Part shown: positions 1-7,141 of the stretch, one piece after another
Position numbering within the stretch: position 1 is the stretch's first letter
Layout: the number at the start of each line of letters is the position of its first letter
NCBI GenBank assembly: GCA_937974275.1
Contig: CALJIF010000072.1
Coordinates: 1 to 27,250, forward strand
Direction: 5' to 3'
DNA: 27,250 nucleotides
Source: an uncultured Flavobacteriales bacterium
GTDB lineage: Bacteria; Bacteroidota; Bacteroidia; Palsa-965
Translations under genes and position numbers: made by a program
Notes under the pieces: generated by a model
Databases searched by the model: none
Told to the model about the DNA's origin: nothing
What the model saw: the letters and a program-made list of their open reading frames with translations, nothing else

Positions 1-1
1 A

Positions 2-151
2 CGCATCCCGCGTATGACAAAAGAAACAGCCCGGGCCGCACACGAAATAAATCGCTGCGACGGAAGTTCGATTACGCGAACCTTAACAAATTTTAAGTAT
101 CGTCCTGCTTCCGACTACATAACCGAAGCGGCTGCATACTACCGCCAATAA
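2..151 (+). CDS. 3' end of a gene cut by the window edge, possibly an NAD-dependent epimerase/dehydratase
   Basis: An open frame enters from the left edge and ends at TAA 149-151, giving about 49 C-terminal residues. It contains RMTKETARAAHEINRCD and then a segment ending ITEAAAYYRQ. The TKE-A-R-A-H and F-x-Y/F-R-P pattern resembles the C-terminal helices of Bacteroidota dihydroflavonol-4-reductase-like NAD-dependent epimerases. I also recall such genes near DUF4296 genes in this phylum, which agrees with the neighbour at 641-1081. The NAD-binding and catalytic parts lie outside the window, so the family is inferred from a short tail only. Confidence 0.45.
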   Translation, partial: RIPRMTKETARAAHEINRCDGSSITRTLTNFKYRPASDYITEAAAYYRQ

Positions 152-174
152 AGGCTTTCAGATTTTTCTAATAG

Positions 175-191
175 TTTTTTTTTTTTTTTTT
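175..191. repeat. Homopolymer tract of 17 T
   Basis: Seventeen consecutive T lie between the stop of the partial gene (151) and the start of the small exported protein gene (253). No strong hairpin precedes the tract, so it does not look like an intrinsic terminator. It may sit in the promoter of the downstream gene. Length variation or a sequencing error is possible. Confidence 0.9.
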
Positions 192-252
192 GTAACATTT
201 GATTTGACCGAGCCGTCTTATGATCAAAATGCAACAACAACATCCCAAAACT

Positions 253-582
253 ATGAAAACATTAGCATTAACACTGGCACTCTTATTAGGCATCGCAACA
301 GCTTCTACAGCTTCTTCCGATCGCGACGGCAACAAAGAATTGATGAAAAAAATCAACACCTGCTTAACGTTCAGCGCAAAAGAACGTAAAGAAGTAGGCG
401 CAGGAATTGCGGTTGTGACTTTCTCCATCAATGATCAAGGACGAGTAAACATCATCAGCATTGATGCGTCCAACGACAAACAAAAGGAACTGATCACACA
501 AAAACTGGATCAGTACTACGTTGAAAATGCGCCGGTCATCAACGACACGTTGTACTCCATGCAGATTCACTTCGGGCAGTAA
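253..582 (+). CDS. Small exported protein of unknown function
   Basis: A 109-residue protein. I start it at ATG 253 rather than the upstream in-frame ATG at 220, because from 253 the product opens with Lys followed by a hydrophobic stretch (TLALTLALLLGIA) and an Ala-X-Ala type cleavage region, a typical Sec signal peptide. The mature part of about 88 residues has the pattern VVTFSINDQGRVNI followed by a charged helix and a final strand YSMQIHFGQ. This is loosely like the TonB C-terminal/energy-transducer fold common in Bacteroidota periplasmic proteins, but no TonB YP motif is present. It is probably periplasmic. It stands alone, between a T17 tract and a bidirectional terminator. I do not recognise a named family. 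Confidence 0.7.
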   Translation: MKTLALTLALLLGIATASTASSDRDGNKELMKKINTCLTFSAKERKEVGAGIAVVTFSINDQGRVNIISIDASNDKQKELITQKLDQYYVENAPVINDTLYSMQIHFGQ

Positions 583-601
583 TCACATCCCGTTCTATAA
601 A

Positions 602-632
602 AAAACGGACAGCTGTAGGGGCTGTCCGTTTT
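602..632. terminator. Bidirectional intrinsic terminator between convergent genes
   Basis: A perfect stem of 12 bp (AAAACGGACAGC pairing with GCTGTCCGTTTT) has a 7-nt loop. T-rich sequence follows on the plus strand and a run of seven A (599-605) precedes it, giving a U tract for minus transcripts. It serves both the gene ending at 582 and the convergent gene ending at 641. Confidence 0.85.
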
Positions 633-640
633 CGTTTTTA

Positions 641-1081
641 CTAATTTGATTTTTCGGTCTTCGCAGCCGACTTGTTCTTCAGCTCCTCGTGTCGTTTCGT
701 CAATTCTGCAATTACCTTATCGTAAAGTAATGCAAACGCTGCAGGATCTGCCGAATAGTATTGCATACTTCGCTCGTATTGTTCCCGACTCACTTTGTGC
801 TTCGCAAAAATATCGTAGTACGGAAGCGGCTTGCGGTTTTCATAACCATCAACCGGATTATTATGAACAGCATCTTGACCCGGAGCAAGCATCGGACCGC
901 GTGAACGTGGAGGCGGCGTTGTCGCACTGATCGCAGCTTCCAACAGGTGCACGTCAGCCAGCACCATAACCATTTTGGATTCTTCAATTAAATCGGCAGG
1001 ACGTTCGATGGTAGGTACGGCAGGATCCGGTTCGGAACAGCCGAACAGCAGGATTAAAACGAAGAGCGCAATTCCTCTCAT
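641..1081 (-). CDS. DUF4296 domain lipoprotein
   Basis: A 146-residue protein. The N-terminus is a short hydrophobic signal ending in the lipobox LLFGC, so Cys15 should be lipidated. The body carries the DUF4296 pattern: a Pro-containing LIEES segment, M-V-LADVHLLEAA, then YYDIFAKHKVS and SMQYYSADP, with a charged helix at the C-terminus. DUF4296 is restricted largely to Bacteroidota and has no assigned biochemical function. The protein probably sits in the periplasm anchored to a membrane. A TAnnTTTG element lies 7 nt upstream of the ATG. It converges on the small exported protein gene with a shared terminator. Confidence 0.85.
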   Translation of the reverse strand: MRGIALFVLILLFGCSEPDPAVPTIERPADLIEESKMVMVLADVHLLEAAISATTPPPRSRGPMLAPGQDAVHNNPVDGYENRKPLPYYDIFAKHKVSREQYERSMQYYSADPAAFALLYDKVIAELTKRHEELKNKSAAKTEKSN

Positions 1082-1088
1082 GTGTGTA

Positions 1089-1096
1089 CAAAGGTA
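1089..1096 (-). promoter_or_regulatory. -7 promoter element (TACCTTTG) for the DUF4296 gene
   Basis: It matches the Bacteroidota primary sigma factor -7 consensus TAnnTTTG on the minus strand, and ends 7 nt before the ATG at 1081. No clear -33 TTTG is visible. The short distance implies a very short 5' leader. Confidence 0.55.
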
Positions 1097-1161
1097 AGTA
1101 AGCGCATTGAGTTGGATGTATCCTTTTTTTCAATTGGTGTTATATCTCAAAAATCAACACC

Positions 1162-2025
1162 ATGAGAACGATACTTGCCGCCTGCTTCGCGCTGCACACA
1201 TTTGCAGCCTTTAGTCAACTCGAACCCAACTTCGCAATGACGCTCAATCAACGTTCCTTCCAAAATCCCGCGGCGTTGTGCCCGTATTGTCCCGGTTCAC
1301 CATTCCTCGCTTTGGCACATCGCTACAACGAGCCATTCGGGAATTCGTGGCAAGTTGGCCTTGGAAATGACAACAACGACTTCATTCGAGGAGCGTGGGA
1401 TATTTCGTACTCCGGAAGTAAATCGGAACAACACCAATTTACGGGTGCGGGCATACGTTACGCGGGAAAATTCAAAGTCGGGAATTGGATGAGCAGTGCG
1501 GGAATTCGCGTTCGTTACAGTCATTTGCGTTTAGATGGCAATGAATCCGCAACACCTGCAGTTACGAAAAATTCACTTGCATCGGATTTCGGATTATTTG
1601 CGACAAACTTGAACGGAACGTATTTCGGACTTAGCATGGGTGACGCAATAAACACCGCTAACGCTAACGCAAATTATCGTTTCATGACCGGCACGAGGAA
1701 AGATCTTAGCGCACGATGGGATGTTTTACCGGAATTATTGTTGACATATCAATCGAATCAACTTCAAGGAAATATTATCGTGCCTTTCCGGTTTGCGCAT
1801 AAACTTGTACTCGGAGTCGGTTACCACAGCAGCATTACGGGCAACGGAATAGTACTGCGAACAGGCGTTTCCACTAAGATGCTGAAGTGGTTGGTACAAG
1901 CAGAACAACATTCAGGATCATGGGCTATTGAAACCGGATTTGTGTTTCGGATCATTTCTTCAGAATGCAATGGAACTTCTTGCAACATCCCTAGAACCTG
2001 GTATGAATTTGGTCCGCATCAATAA
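1162..2025 (+). CDS. PorP/SprF-like outer membrane beta-barrel protein
   Basis: A 287-residue protein with a signal peptide (residues 1-18, ending FAAFSQ). Next come a stretch L-N-Q-x-x-x-x-N-P-A, reminiscent of the Asn-Pro-Ala opening of PorP/SprF proteins, and alternating amphipathic strands with Gly/aromatic turns (for example LVLGVGYHSS and WAIETGFVFRI) as in an outer membrane barrel. SprF-like proteins support export or surface attachment of T9SS substrates, and the next gene encodes a T9SS-sorted protein. Odd features are Cys pairs near both ends (CPYC at about residues 40-43 and CNGTSC near residue 270) and an extra C-terminal tail after the last strand. The family call is by pattern only; a different barrel family is possible. 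Confidence 0.55.
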   Translation: MRTILAACFALHTFAAFSQLEPNFAMTLNQRSFQNPAALCPYCPGSPFLALAHRYNEPFGNSWQVGLGNDNNDFIRGAWDISYSGSKSEQHQFTGAGIRYAGKFKVGNWMSSAGIRVRYSHLRLDGNESATPAVTKNSLASDFGLFATNLNGTYFGLSMGDAINTANANANYRFMTGTRKDLSARWDVLPELLLTYQSNQLQGNIIVPFRFAHKLVLGVGYHSSITGNGIVLRTGVSTKMLKWLVQAEQHSGSWAIETGFVFRIISSECNGTSCNIPRTWYEFGPHQ

Positions 2026-2152
2026 TTTAATTATCATTTTTAAAATAAAATATTTGAATATTGATGTCTCATTTTCAAAACGTTACACGAAACCTGCATT
2101 AATTGTGATGAAAATCATGTAGCGTAATTTCAGGCATGAGGTGCAAGAATGC

Positions 2153-2160
2153 TATTTTTG
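2153..2160 (+). promoter_or_regulatory. -7 promoter element (TATTTTTG) for the T9SS-sorted protein gene
   Basis: It matches TAnnTTTG, 18 nt upstream of the ATG at 2179. A TTTC at 2128-2131, 21 nt upstream, could serve as a weak -33 element. The 153-bp gap after the PorP-like gene suggests separate transcription. Confidence 0.5.
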
Positions 2161-2178
2161 CCGCCTAACTTACAAACC

Positions 2179-3552
2179 ATGAAAAAAACGTACACCTTTC
2201 TTGCAATGCTTTTCGGAGCATTAGCTGTTAATGCACAGCAAACAGATGATGGTCGCCCGCATCTTAGCAATCAATCAGCATCTGCAAACACTGTTCAACT
2301 CACGTCATTAAGTTGCGACACAACAGGCACAACACTGGCGGCAGGCAATGGCAATGACGGAATTATGTTCGACGTAACTGCTGTTCAAAATGTGCGCATC
2401 ACGTATATCGATGTGGCACTGGATGGATCAGGAACAGGAAACATGATGATTTACTACAAACCGGGAACGCATGTTGGGAATGAAACAACTTCGGCAGCAT
2501 GGACCTTCCTTGATTCTGCCCATGTAACGTTCTCTCCAACAGGATTTATTCACTTACCGATTTACATCAATCAGGTAGTGACATCCGGCAACAGTATTGC
2601 ATTCTATGTAACCGGAGATAATGGTCCCATAGCAGTGGATTACACAAACGGCAATGGGGTTGGTAATGTTTATAGTCAAGATGCATACATCCAGATCCGC
2701 GAAGGAACAGGAATTGATTATCCTTTCGGAGGTACATTCACGCCGCGCGTACCTAATGTTAACATCAGCTACTGTGATCTTTCTTCAGTGCCCAGCTGCC
2801 TGAGCGATACTACTACGTTTACCAGCAACAATGGTAATGATGGTAATATGTTTGATGTCACTGTAGGATCAAGCGATGTTACGTTGCGCCGCATGTATTG
2901 CAACATCAACGGAACAGGCTGGTGGCATATTTATTACCGAAGTGGCAGCTACGTTGGTTTTGAGACATCATCAACAGGCTGGACTTTACTCGACAGCACC
3001 TACATTACTTCAGCGGGGTCCGATCAACCGACGTTAATTCCTATTGACATGGACATCTTTGCGCCGGCAGGAAGCACGTTCGCGTTTTATACCACAGGAA
3101 CAGGAACAGGAGCAGATATCAATTATACAGATGGAACTACAGAAGGGGCTGTTTTCAGTTCCAACGCTCATATTTCCATTAAGGAAGGTAAAGGAATGAG
3201 CTACCCATTCACAGGATTATTCACTCCACGTGTGTGGAACGGGATTCTAGAATATTGCGTTGGGCCAACCGGCGAATCTACCATTATTACAACAGCTGCA
3301 AATTGGTCGGTATTAGTAATGCCTAATCCTGCGGGAGAGCAGGCGCAATTGCAAATTACAGCTCCGGGTCAAATTGAAAATGCAAGCGTGCGCATTTATG
3401 ACATGAATGGTCGTGAAGTAGCTGTCATTGGTGGAGTTAACAGCAATATTGTACAATTGCCAATGGAACAATTAACTGCAGGTGTGTACTTCTGTCAGGT
3501 TATGAGCGCAGAAGGAACAATTCTATGCACTTCGAAATTTGTGCGACAATAA
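2179..3552 (+). CDS. T9SS-secreted surface protein with two tandem beta-sandwich-like repeats
   Basis: A 457-residue protein. I start it at ATG 2179, giving a signal peptide (residues 1-20, Lys-Lys then a hydrophobic core ending VNAQ), not at 2149. Residues 46-199 and 207-360 are two copies of one domain. Each begins near a Cys, contains NGNDGxMFDVT (57-67 and 218-228), a segment IYYKPGTHVG or IYYRSGSYVG, then EGxGxxYPF and FTPRV, and ends in Tyr-Cys. Residues 377-457 form a T9SS type A sorting domain (VMPNPAGE, IYDMNGREV, LTAGVYF, final KFVRQ), which directs export through the PorV/PorU pathway and cell-surface attachment. The repeated domain resembles a module I recall from other secreted bacterial proteins, but I know no function for it. 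A terminator follows directly. Confidence 0.8.
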   Translation: MKKTYTFLAMLFGALAVNAQQTDDGRPHLSNQSASANTVQLTSLSCDTTGTTLAAGNGNDGIMFDVTAVQNVRITYIDVALDGSGTGNMMIYYKPGTHVGNETTSAAWTFLDSAHVTFSPTGFIHLPIYINQVVTSGNSIAFYVTGDNGPIAVDYTNGNGVGNVYSQDAYIQIREGTGIDYPFGGTFTPRVPNVNISYCDLSSVPSCLSDTTTFTSNNGNDGNMFDVTVGSSDVTLRRMYCNINGTGWWHIYYRSGSYVGFETSSTGWTLLDSTYITSAGSDQPTLIPIDMDIFAPAGSTFAFYTTGTGTGADINYTDGTTEGAVFSSNAHISIKEGKGMSYPFTGLFTPRVWNGILEYCVGPTGESTIITTAANWSVLVMPNPAGEQAQLQITAPGQIENASVRIYDMNGREVAVIGGVNSNIVQLPMEQLTAGVYFCQVMSAEGTILCTSKFVRQ

Positions 3553-3571
3553 GAATAAATAAACCGTGTAT

Positions 3572-3600
3572 AAAAGCGACTCTGAAATGGGTCGCTTTTT
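3572..3600 (+). terminator. Intrinsic terminator after the T9SS-sorted protein gene
   Basis: A 9-bp stem (AAAAGCGAC pairing with GTCGCTTTT) with a 10-nt loop runs into a T tract to 3602. It abuts the stop codon of the convergent xseB gene and may also stop minus-strand transcripts weakly. Confidence 0.8.
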
Positions 3601-3810
3601 TTATTCACCTTCCGGCAAGTCCATTCCATCAATAATCTTATTTACCTCATCTTCGGTATTCCGCAGCTTTTGGCGACAAAACGTAATTAGTTCTGAAGCT
3701 CTTTTCACTTTCTTCGCCAAATCATCCAACGGAATGGTTTCGTTCTCAATAGCGCGTGAAATTTCTTGCAATTCATCCATTGCCTTTTGATAATTCAACT
3801 CTTCACTCAT
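3601..3810 (-). CDS. xseB: Exodeoxyribonuclease VII small subunit
   Basis: A 69-residue acidic helical protein with the XseB pattern: Y-x-x-A-M-x-E-L near the start, IENETIPLDDLAKKVKRASEL in the middle, and a CRQKLRNTEDEVNKI helix. XseB binds XseA in several copies to form exonuclease VII, which degrades single-stranded DNA to acid-soluble oligonucleotides in both directions. The length is normal for the family. Its ATG lies inside the end of xseA (8-bp overlap), so the two genes are very probably translationally coupled. Confidence 0.93.
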   Translation of the reverse strand: MSEELNYQKAMDELQEISRAIENETIPLDDLAKKVKRASELITFCRQKLRNTEDEVNKIIDGMDLPEGE

Positions 3811-5167
3811 GTTGTTGCGATTTATTAATCTGTTCTACATTCATTTGCGCCGTTCCATCTTTTAAATGTGCCGTAATTCTGGTTTGCGGTTTCAATTGAT
3901 CAACGGAAGTAATAATGTTGTCCCCTGCACTCAACCACACAAATCCACGCGATAGTATTTTTTCCGGCGACGCGTGCTTCATCTGCGCTTCCATCACTTG
4001 CAATTGATGTTGCTGACGTTCCAACCTTCTGCTCACGTTATCCTTGATCAATTTCAGTTGATCGTCCAACTTTCGATTGGCTTCAGCAGCCAATCGTTGC
4101 GCAGACCAATTGATGCGCTCACGCAAACGACTTAAACGATTGGAAGCAACATGCAACAGCTGTACCGTCCCTTGTGTTACGGTAATGCCGTGATGTTGAA
4201 CGCGGATTTCCTCTGCATGCAACCGTTCCTTCGCCGACTGAAAAACTCGAAATGCCAATCCTTCCATCGTCTCTTCATAATCGCGGTTATGATCGATGAT
4301 GAATTCCGCCACTTGTGTAGGTGTTTTAAGCGGGCTGTGTGCCACCATATCTACAACACTTTCGTTTTTCAAATGACCGATGCCTGTGATGACCGGAATA
4401 GGAAATTTTGCAACCGCATGCGCTAACACAAATTGATCAAAAGGCAACAGATCGCTTTGTGCACCGCCACCCCGAACAATCACCACCGCATCAAACGATT
4501 GTCCCGCTTGCACTTCCTCGAATATCTTGACCAGCTGATCTTTCATTTGCACCGCCGCCTGTTCGCCTTGCACCATGGCGTAGTACGAATGAGTTTGAAA
4601 ACGATAACCGTAAGGATTGGATGCTAACGTGTGTTTAAAATCTTCATATCCCGCTGCAGCAGGTGAAGTTATGATGGCAATACGTTGAATGACCGGTGCA
4701 AGAACCAAAGCCTTATTCGGCGTACGTAATTCTTCGTCCACTAAACGAATGTATGGTCGTGCGGCAAGTTGCTTTATCGTTTCACGACGCATGAGTTCCA
4801 ACTGACCCAGCATATGCGTTGAGTCTATATCGAATACCTGCACAGAAACTCCGTAAACAGGATGAAACTGCACACCAACTTTCAGCAACACCTGCATGCC
4901 TTTATCAGGGCGCTTTCCGGTAAGATCTTCAAAATTTCGAAATGCAAAAATGGCTTCCTTTCTCCACACCGATGCACTCAAACGCGCAACAACATCATGC
5001 CGCTCGCCTTTCTGAACCAACTCCAAATAAATCGCTTCTCCCCGCTCCGTTCGTTCTTTAATTTCCGCCAACACCCACCAAGCACGATTATGAAACGAAA
5101 CTTTCAACGTATCGTCAATCAGCGAACACAGTTCTGACAAGGATATAGCGGCAATGGCATCAGACAT
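3803..5167 (-). CDS. xseA: Exodeoxyribonuclease VII large subunit
   Basis: A 454-residue protein, normal length. An OB-fold nucleic-acid-binding domain occupies roughly residues 5-115. The catalytic domain has TSPAAAGYEDF (167-177), VRGGGAQSDL (231-240), GIGHLKNESVVD (262-273) and KTPTQVAEF (281-289), all in the places expected for XseA. The C-terminal third is a long charged coiled coil that binds XseB. It forms cytoplasmic exonuclease VII with the overlapping downstream xseB and acts on single-stranded DNA in repair. A TATATTTG promoter element sits only 4 nt upstream of the ATG, so the transcript may have almost no leader. Confidence 0.95.
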   Translation of the reverse strand: MSDAIAAISLSELCSLIDDTLKVSFHNRAWWVLAEIKERTERGEAIYLELVQKGERHDVVARLSASVWRKEAIFAFRNFEDLTGKRPDKGMQVLLKVGVQFHPVYGVSVQVFDIDSTHMLGQLELMRRETIKQLAARPYIRLVDEELRTPNKALVLAPVIQRIAIITSPAAAGYEDFKHTLASNPYGYRFQTHSYYAMVQGEQAAVQMKDQLVKIFEEVQAGQSFDAVVIVRGGGAQSDLLPFDQFVLAHAVAKFPIPVITGIGHLKNESVVDMVAHSPLKTPTQVAEFIIDHNRDYEETMEGLAFRVFQSAKERLHAEEIRVQHHGITVTQGTVQLLHVASNRLSRLRERINWSAQRLAAEANRKLDDQLKLIKDNVSRRLERQQHQLQVMEAQMKHASPEKILSRGFVWLSAGDNIITSVDQLKPQTRITAHLKDGTAQMNVEQINKSQQHE

Positions 5168-5171
5168 TCCC

Positions 5172-5179
5172 CAAATATA
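5172..5179 (-). promoter_or_regulatory. -7 promoter element (TATATTTG) for xseAB
   Basis: An exact TAnnTTTG match on the minus strand, 4 nt before the xseA ATG at 5167. A TTTC sequence about 23 nt further upstream is only a weak -33 candidate. Confidence 0.55.
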
Positions 5180-5214
5180 TTGCCTTATTATTTGCCCCGA
5201 AATGATGTTGGTAA

Positions 5215-5892
5215 TTATGCGCGTGGTTTGCGGAATTGCTCATACAGGATGGTAACGCCTGCAAGCATGATAAAGTTGTACATCAAGTCTTCAACGGGAA
5301 TCGTGTACATACGAATCGCAAGGTTTTCATCATTATTGTACAACACAACCGGCTTTGCGGTTAAAATGCCATTGCAAATAAAAAACGGAATGGCTACGAT
5401 CACATAACTTACCCAAAATTTACTCAGCCACGCATAGCTTTTCACTGCCATCAAAACCAGTAACACAAAGGAACCGAGTGCCGACCATGATGTGTAATAC
5501 TTATCGGTATTGAGCAAACCGACGATCAACGTAGTTATGGCAAGTGCAATTGTTATGTAACGCGCTTGTTTCGGAAAATCGATGCGGGGAAAATAGGCAA
5601 TAACACATTCGTAAATAAAAAGACAGCAGTATGGGATAGTGAAGAAAAACAGCACTTCCTCCCAAGGCAAATTCTTAATATAAATTCCGGTGATGTAATC
5701 GGGATTAAAACTCCAGACGTTCCATTTCGTAAAATAAATATCCCACACGATGAACACTGCAGCAACAATAGCTATCGCAGGAAAAAGAAATTTCCATTTA
5801 CGATAAAATGCTACACGTTTATCAAAACTTAACAGAAAAGGAAACGTAAAGGCACCCACGTGCAATGCGGCATACGTGTAGTGAGGATCCAT
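5215..5892 (-). CDS. crtY: Lycopene beta-cyclase, fused CrtYc-CrtYd type
   Basis: A 225-residue integral membrane protein with about six or seven hydrophobic helices. It belongs to the lycopene cyclase family found as CrtYc/CrtYd heterodimers in actinobacteria and as a fused protein in Bacteroidota, archaea and fungi. The two halves each carry the signature: LPWEEVLFF at residues 75-83 and IPVEDLMYNF at 198-207, plus WDIYFT near residue 50. It closes one or both ends of lycopene into beta-ionone rings. Its ATG overlaps the stop of crtZ (TAATG), implying translational coupling. With CruF and CrtD nearby it may act as a monocyclase making gamma-carotene; sequence alone cannot separate mono- from bicyclase. 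Confidence 0.88.
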   Translation of the reverse strand: MDPHYTYAALHVGAFTFPFLLSFDKRVAFYRKWKFLFPAIAIVAAVFIVWDIYFTKWNVWSFNPDYITGIYIKNLPWEEVLFFFTIPYCCLFIYECVIAYFPRIDFPKQARYITIALAITTLIVGLLNTDKYYTSWSALGSFVLLVLMAVKSYAWLSKFWVSYVIVAIPFFICNGILTAKPVVLYNNDENLAIRMYTIPVEDLMYNFIMLAGVTILYEQFRKPRA

Positions 5893-6353
5893 TAGTTGCG
5901 CTCTTTATAATTGAGTTTGAAATAACGCATGGGCACGATGAGCATTCCGAAATTTTCACCGTCTTCTTTACCTAAATATTTGTGGTGAATCTTGTGCGCG
6001 CGACGAATACCTAATACGTAACGGTTGTTCCAGTTTCTCCAGATTTTAAAACGCTGATGAATGATAATATCGTGAACCAAAAAATAGCACAAGCCATACA
6101 ATGATATTCCGATACCGATGTATAATCGAAAATCATCGTACATCAGGCCGGTCATGTAACAATACGCACTGGGTACAGCAAAAATCAAAAAGAAAGAATC
6201 GTTCTTTTCAAAAAAACCTTCCTTACCCTGATGGTGATCGCGATGCAGATACCATAAAAATCCGTGCATGACGTATTTATGCGTAAACCACGCCATGAAT
6301 TCCATGAAGAAAAACGTGGCAATTACAATCAGCGTATTAACTACAATGTTCAT
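5892..6353 (-). CDS. crtZ: Beta-carotene hydroxylase
   Basis: A 153-residue membrane protein of the fatty acid hydroxylase/sterol desaturase superfamily. All the di-iron histidine motifs are present: HKYVMH (25-30), HRDHH (37-41), HDIIIH (94-99) and HKIHH (120-124). CrtZ adds the 3-hydroxyl group to beta-ionone rings, converting beta-carotene to zeaxanthin or hydroxylating the single ring of monocyclic carotenoids such as saproxanthin. The length is typical. It is followed directly by the cyclase gene with a one-base overlap, and 68 bp separate it from the upstream CruF-family gene on the same strand, so these three may be one transcription unit. Confidence 0.93.
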   Translation of the reverse strand: MNIVVNTLIVIATFFFMEFMAWFTHKYVMHGFLWYLHRDHHQGKEGFFEKNDSFFLIFAVPSAYCYMTGLMYDDFRLYIGIGISLYGLCYFLVHDIIIHQRFKIWRNWNNRYVLGIRRAHKIHHKYLGKEDGENFGMLIVPMRYFKLNYKERN

Positions 6354-6421
6354 GATTCAAAGTTCTGTTAAAATGAACAAGGTTTTGAACGTTTTGTTTA
6401 ACGAATCGTAATTTTTATCGC

Positions 6422-7075
6422 CTAAACGTGAAACCAAAACCAAATATTGAGTCCAATAAAGAATAACGCTTGCGAGATCATTACCCAGGGCGCAAGTGCA
6501 TTCTTACTGTTCAATTGCAATACGCGACCCACCATATGCAGGAATGAACTCACCAATAACCAACCCACGTAATTCCGCAAAGTAGCAGCATCTTCCACCC
6601 AATACCAAAAATCGAGCTTTGGAGCTATGGGTTCAATGAGCACGTCCAACCCGGTCATTAACAAAGCTCCCAACGCCACCCGGGCTCCAAAACTTGAAGT
6701 GAAACGGGCCGCAATATCCATGGCACAAATGGTTAAAATCCACCAATTCACACCTATTACGGCAGGCACTTCCCCCATTTTGAAGCCCAAAGCGTCCCCG
6801 TAATGGTATTCTCCGAAAATGACGCCGGTTCTAACTCCCAGTATCTCTATCGCAATTCCCACCGCCACTGTCATAATGGTAAAACGGATCATATGCGGGC
6901 TCCATTCCTGCACAAAAAGTCCCAACAGCACGGCATTTAGCAGGAGGTTAAACGGACTCAGCGGAGCAAACAAGCCGGGCGCTACGATCATTCCTACCAA
7001 GCCTACCGTTGTAAATATCACTACCGCGGCTTTGGCCCAGGTAACATATTTTCCGGCTATGGGTAATTGGATCAT
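6422..7075 (-). CDS. cruF: CruF-family carotenoid 1,2-hydratase (DUF422 carotenoid biosynthesis protein)
   Basis: A 217-residue multi-pass membrane protein. It matches the DUF422/CruF carotenoid family: an early conserved Glu (EILGVRTG at 77-84), FGEYHYGDALGFK (87-99) with a following VP, GLDVLIEP (142-149), FWYW (156-159) and NYVGWLL (168-174). CruF proteins add water to the psi end of gamma-carotene or lycopene, giving the 1'-hydroxyl of myxol, saproxanthin or bacterioruberin-type carotenoids. It is first in the minus-strand group cruF-crtZ-crtY and has a TAACTTTG promoter element 5 nt before its ATG. The family call rests on motifs; the exact substrate is inferred from the neighbouring cyclase and CrtD-type desaturase. 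Confidence 0.78.
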   Translation of the reverse strand: MIQLPIAGKYVTWAKAAVVIFTTVGLVGMIVAPGLFAPLSPFNLLLNAVLLGLFVQEWSPHMIRFTIMTVAVGIAIEILGVRTGVIFGEYHYGDALGFKMGEVPAVIGVNWWILTICAMDIAARFTSSFGARVALGALLMTGLDVLIEPIAPKLDFWYWVEDAATLRNYVGWLLVSSFLHMVGRVLQLNSKNALAPWVMISQALFFIGLNIWFWFHV

Positions 7076-7080
7076 CGGTG

Positions 7081-7088
7081 CAAAGTTA
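7081..7088 (-). promoter_or_regulatory. -7 promoter element (TAACTTTG) for cruF
   Basis: An exact TAnnTTTG match on the minus strand, with CACCG between it and the ATG at 7075. It lies in the 66-bp divergent spacer shared with the NlpE-like gene. No convincing -33 TTTG is seen. Confidence 0.55.
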
Positions 7089-7141
7089 TGTTTATGAACA
7101 GTTAATCGTGGTATTTGTTGATTTACTAATTTGCATCACCC

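Noticed and set aside
168..431. Minus-strand reading frame ending in poly-Lys
   Set aside because: It is antisense to the small exported protein, and its C-terminus is simply the T17 tract read as Lys codons.
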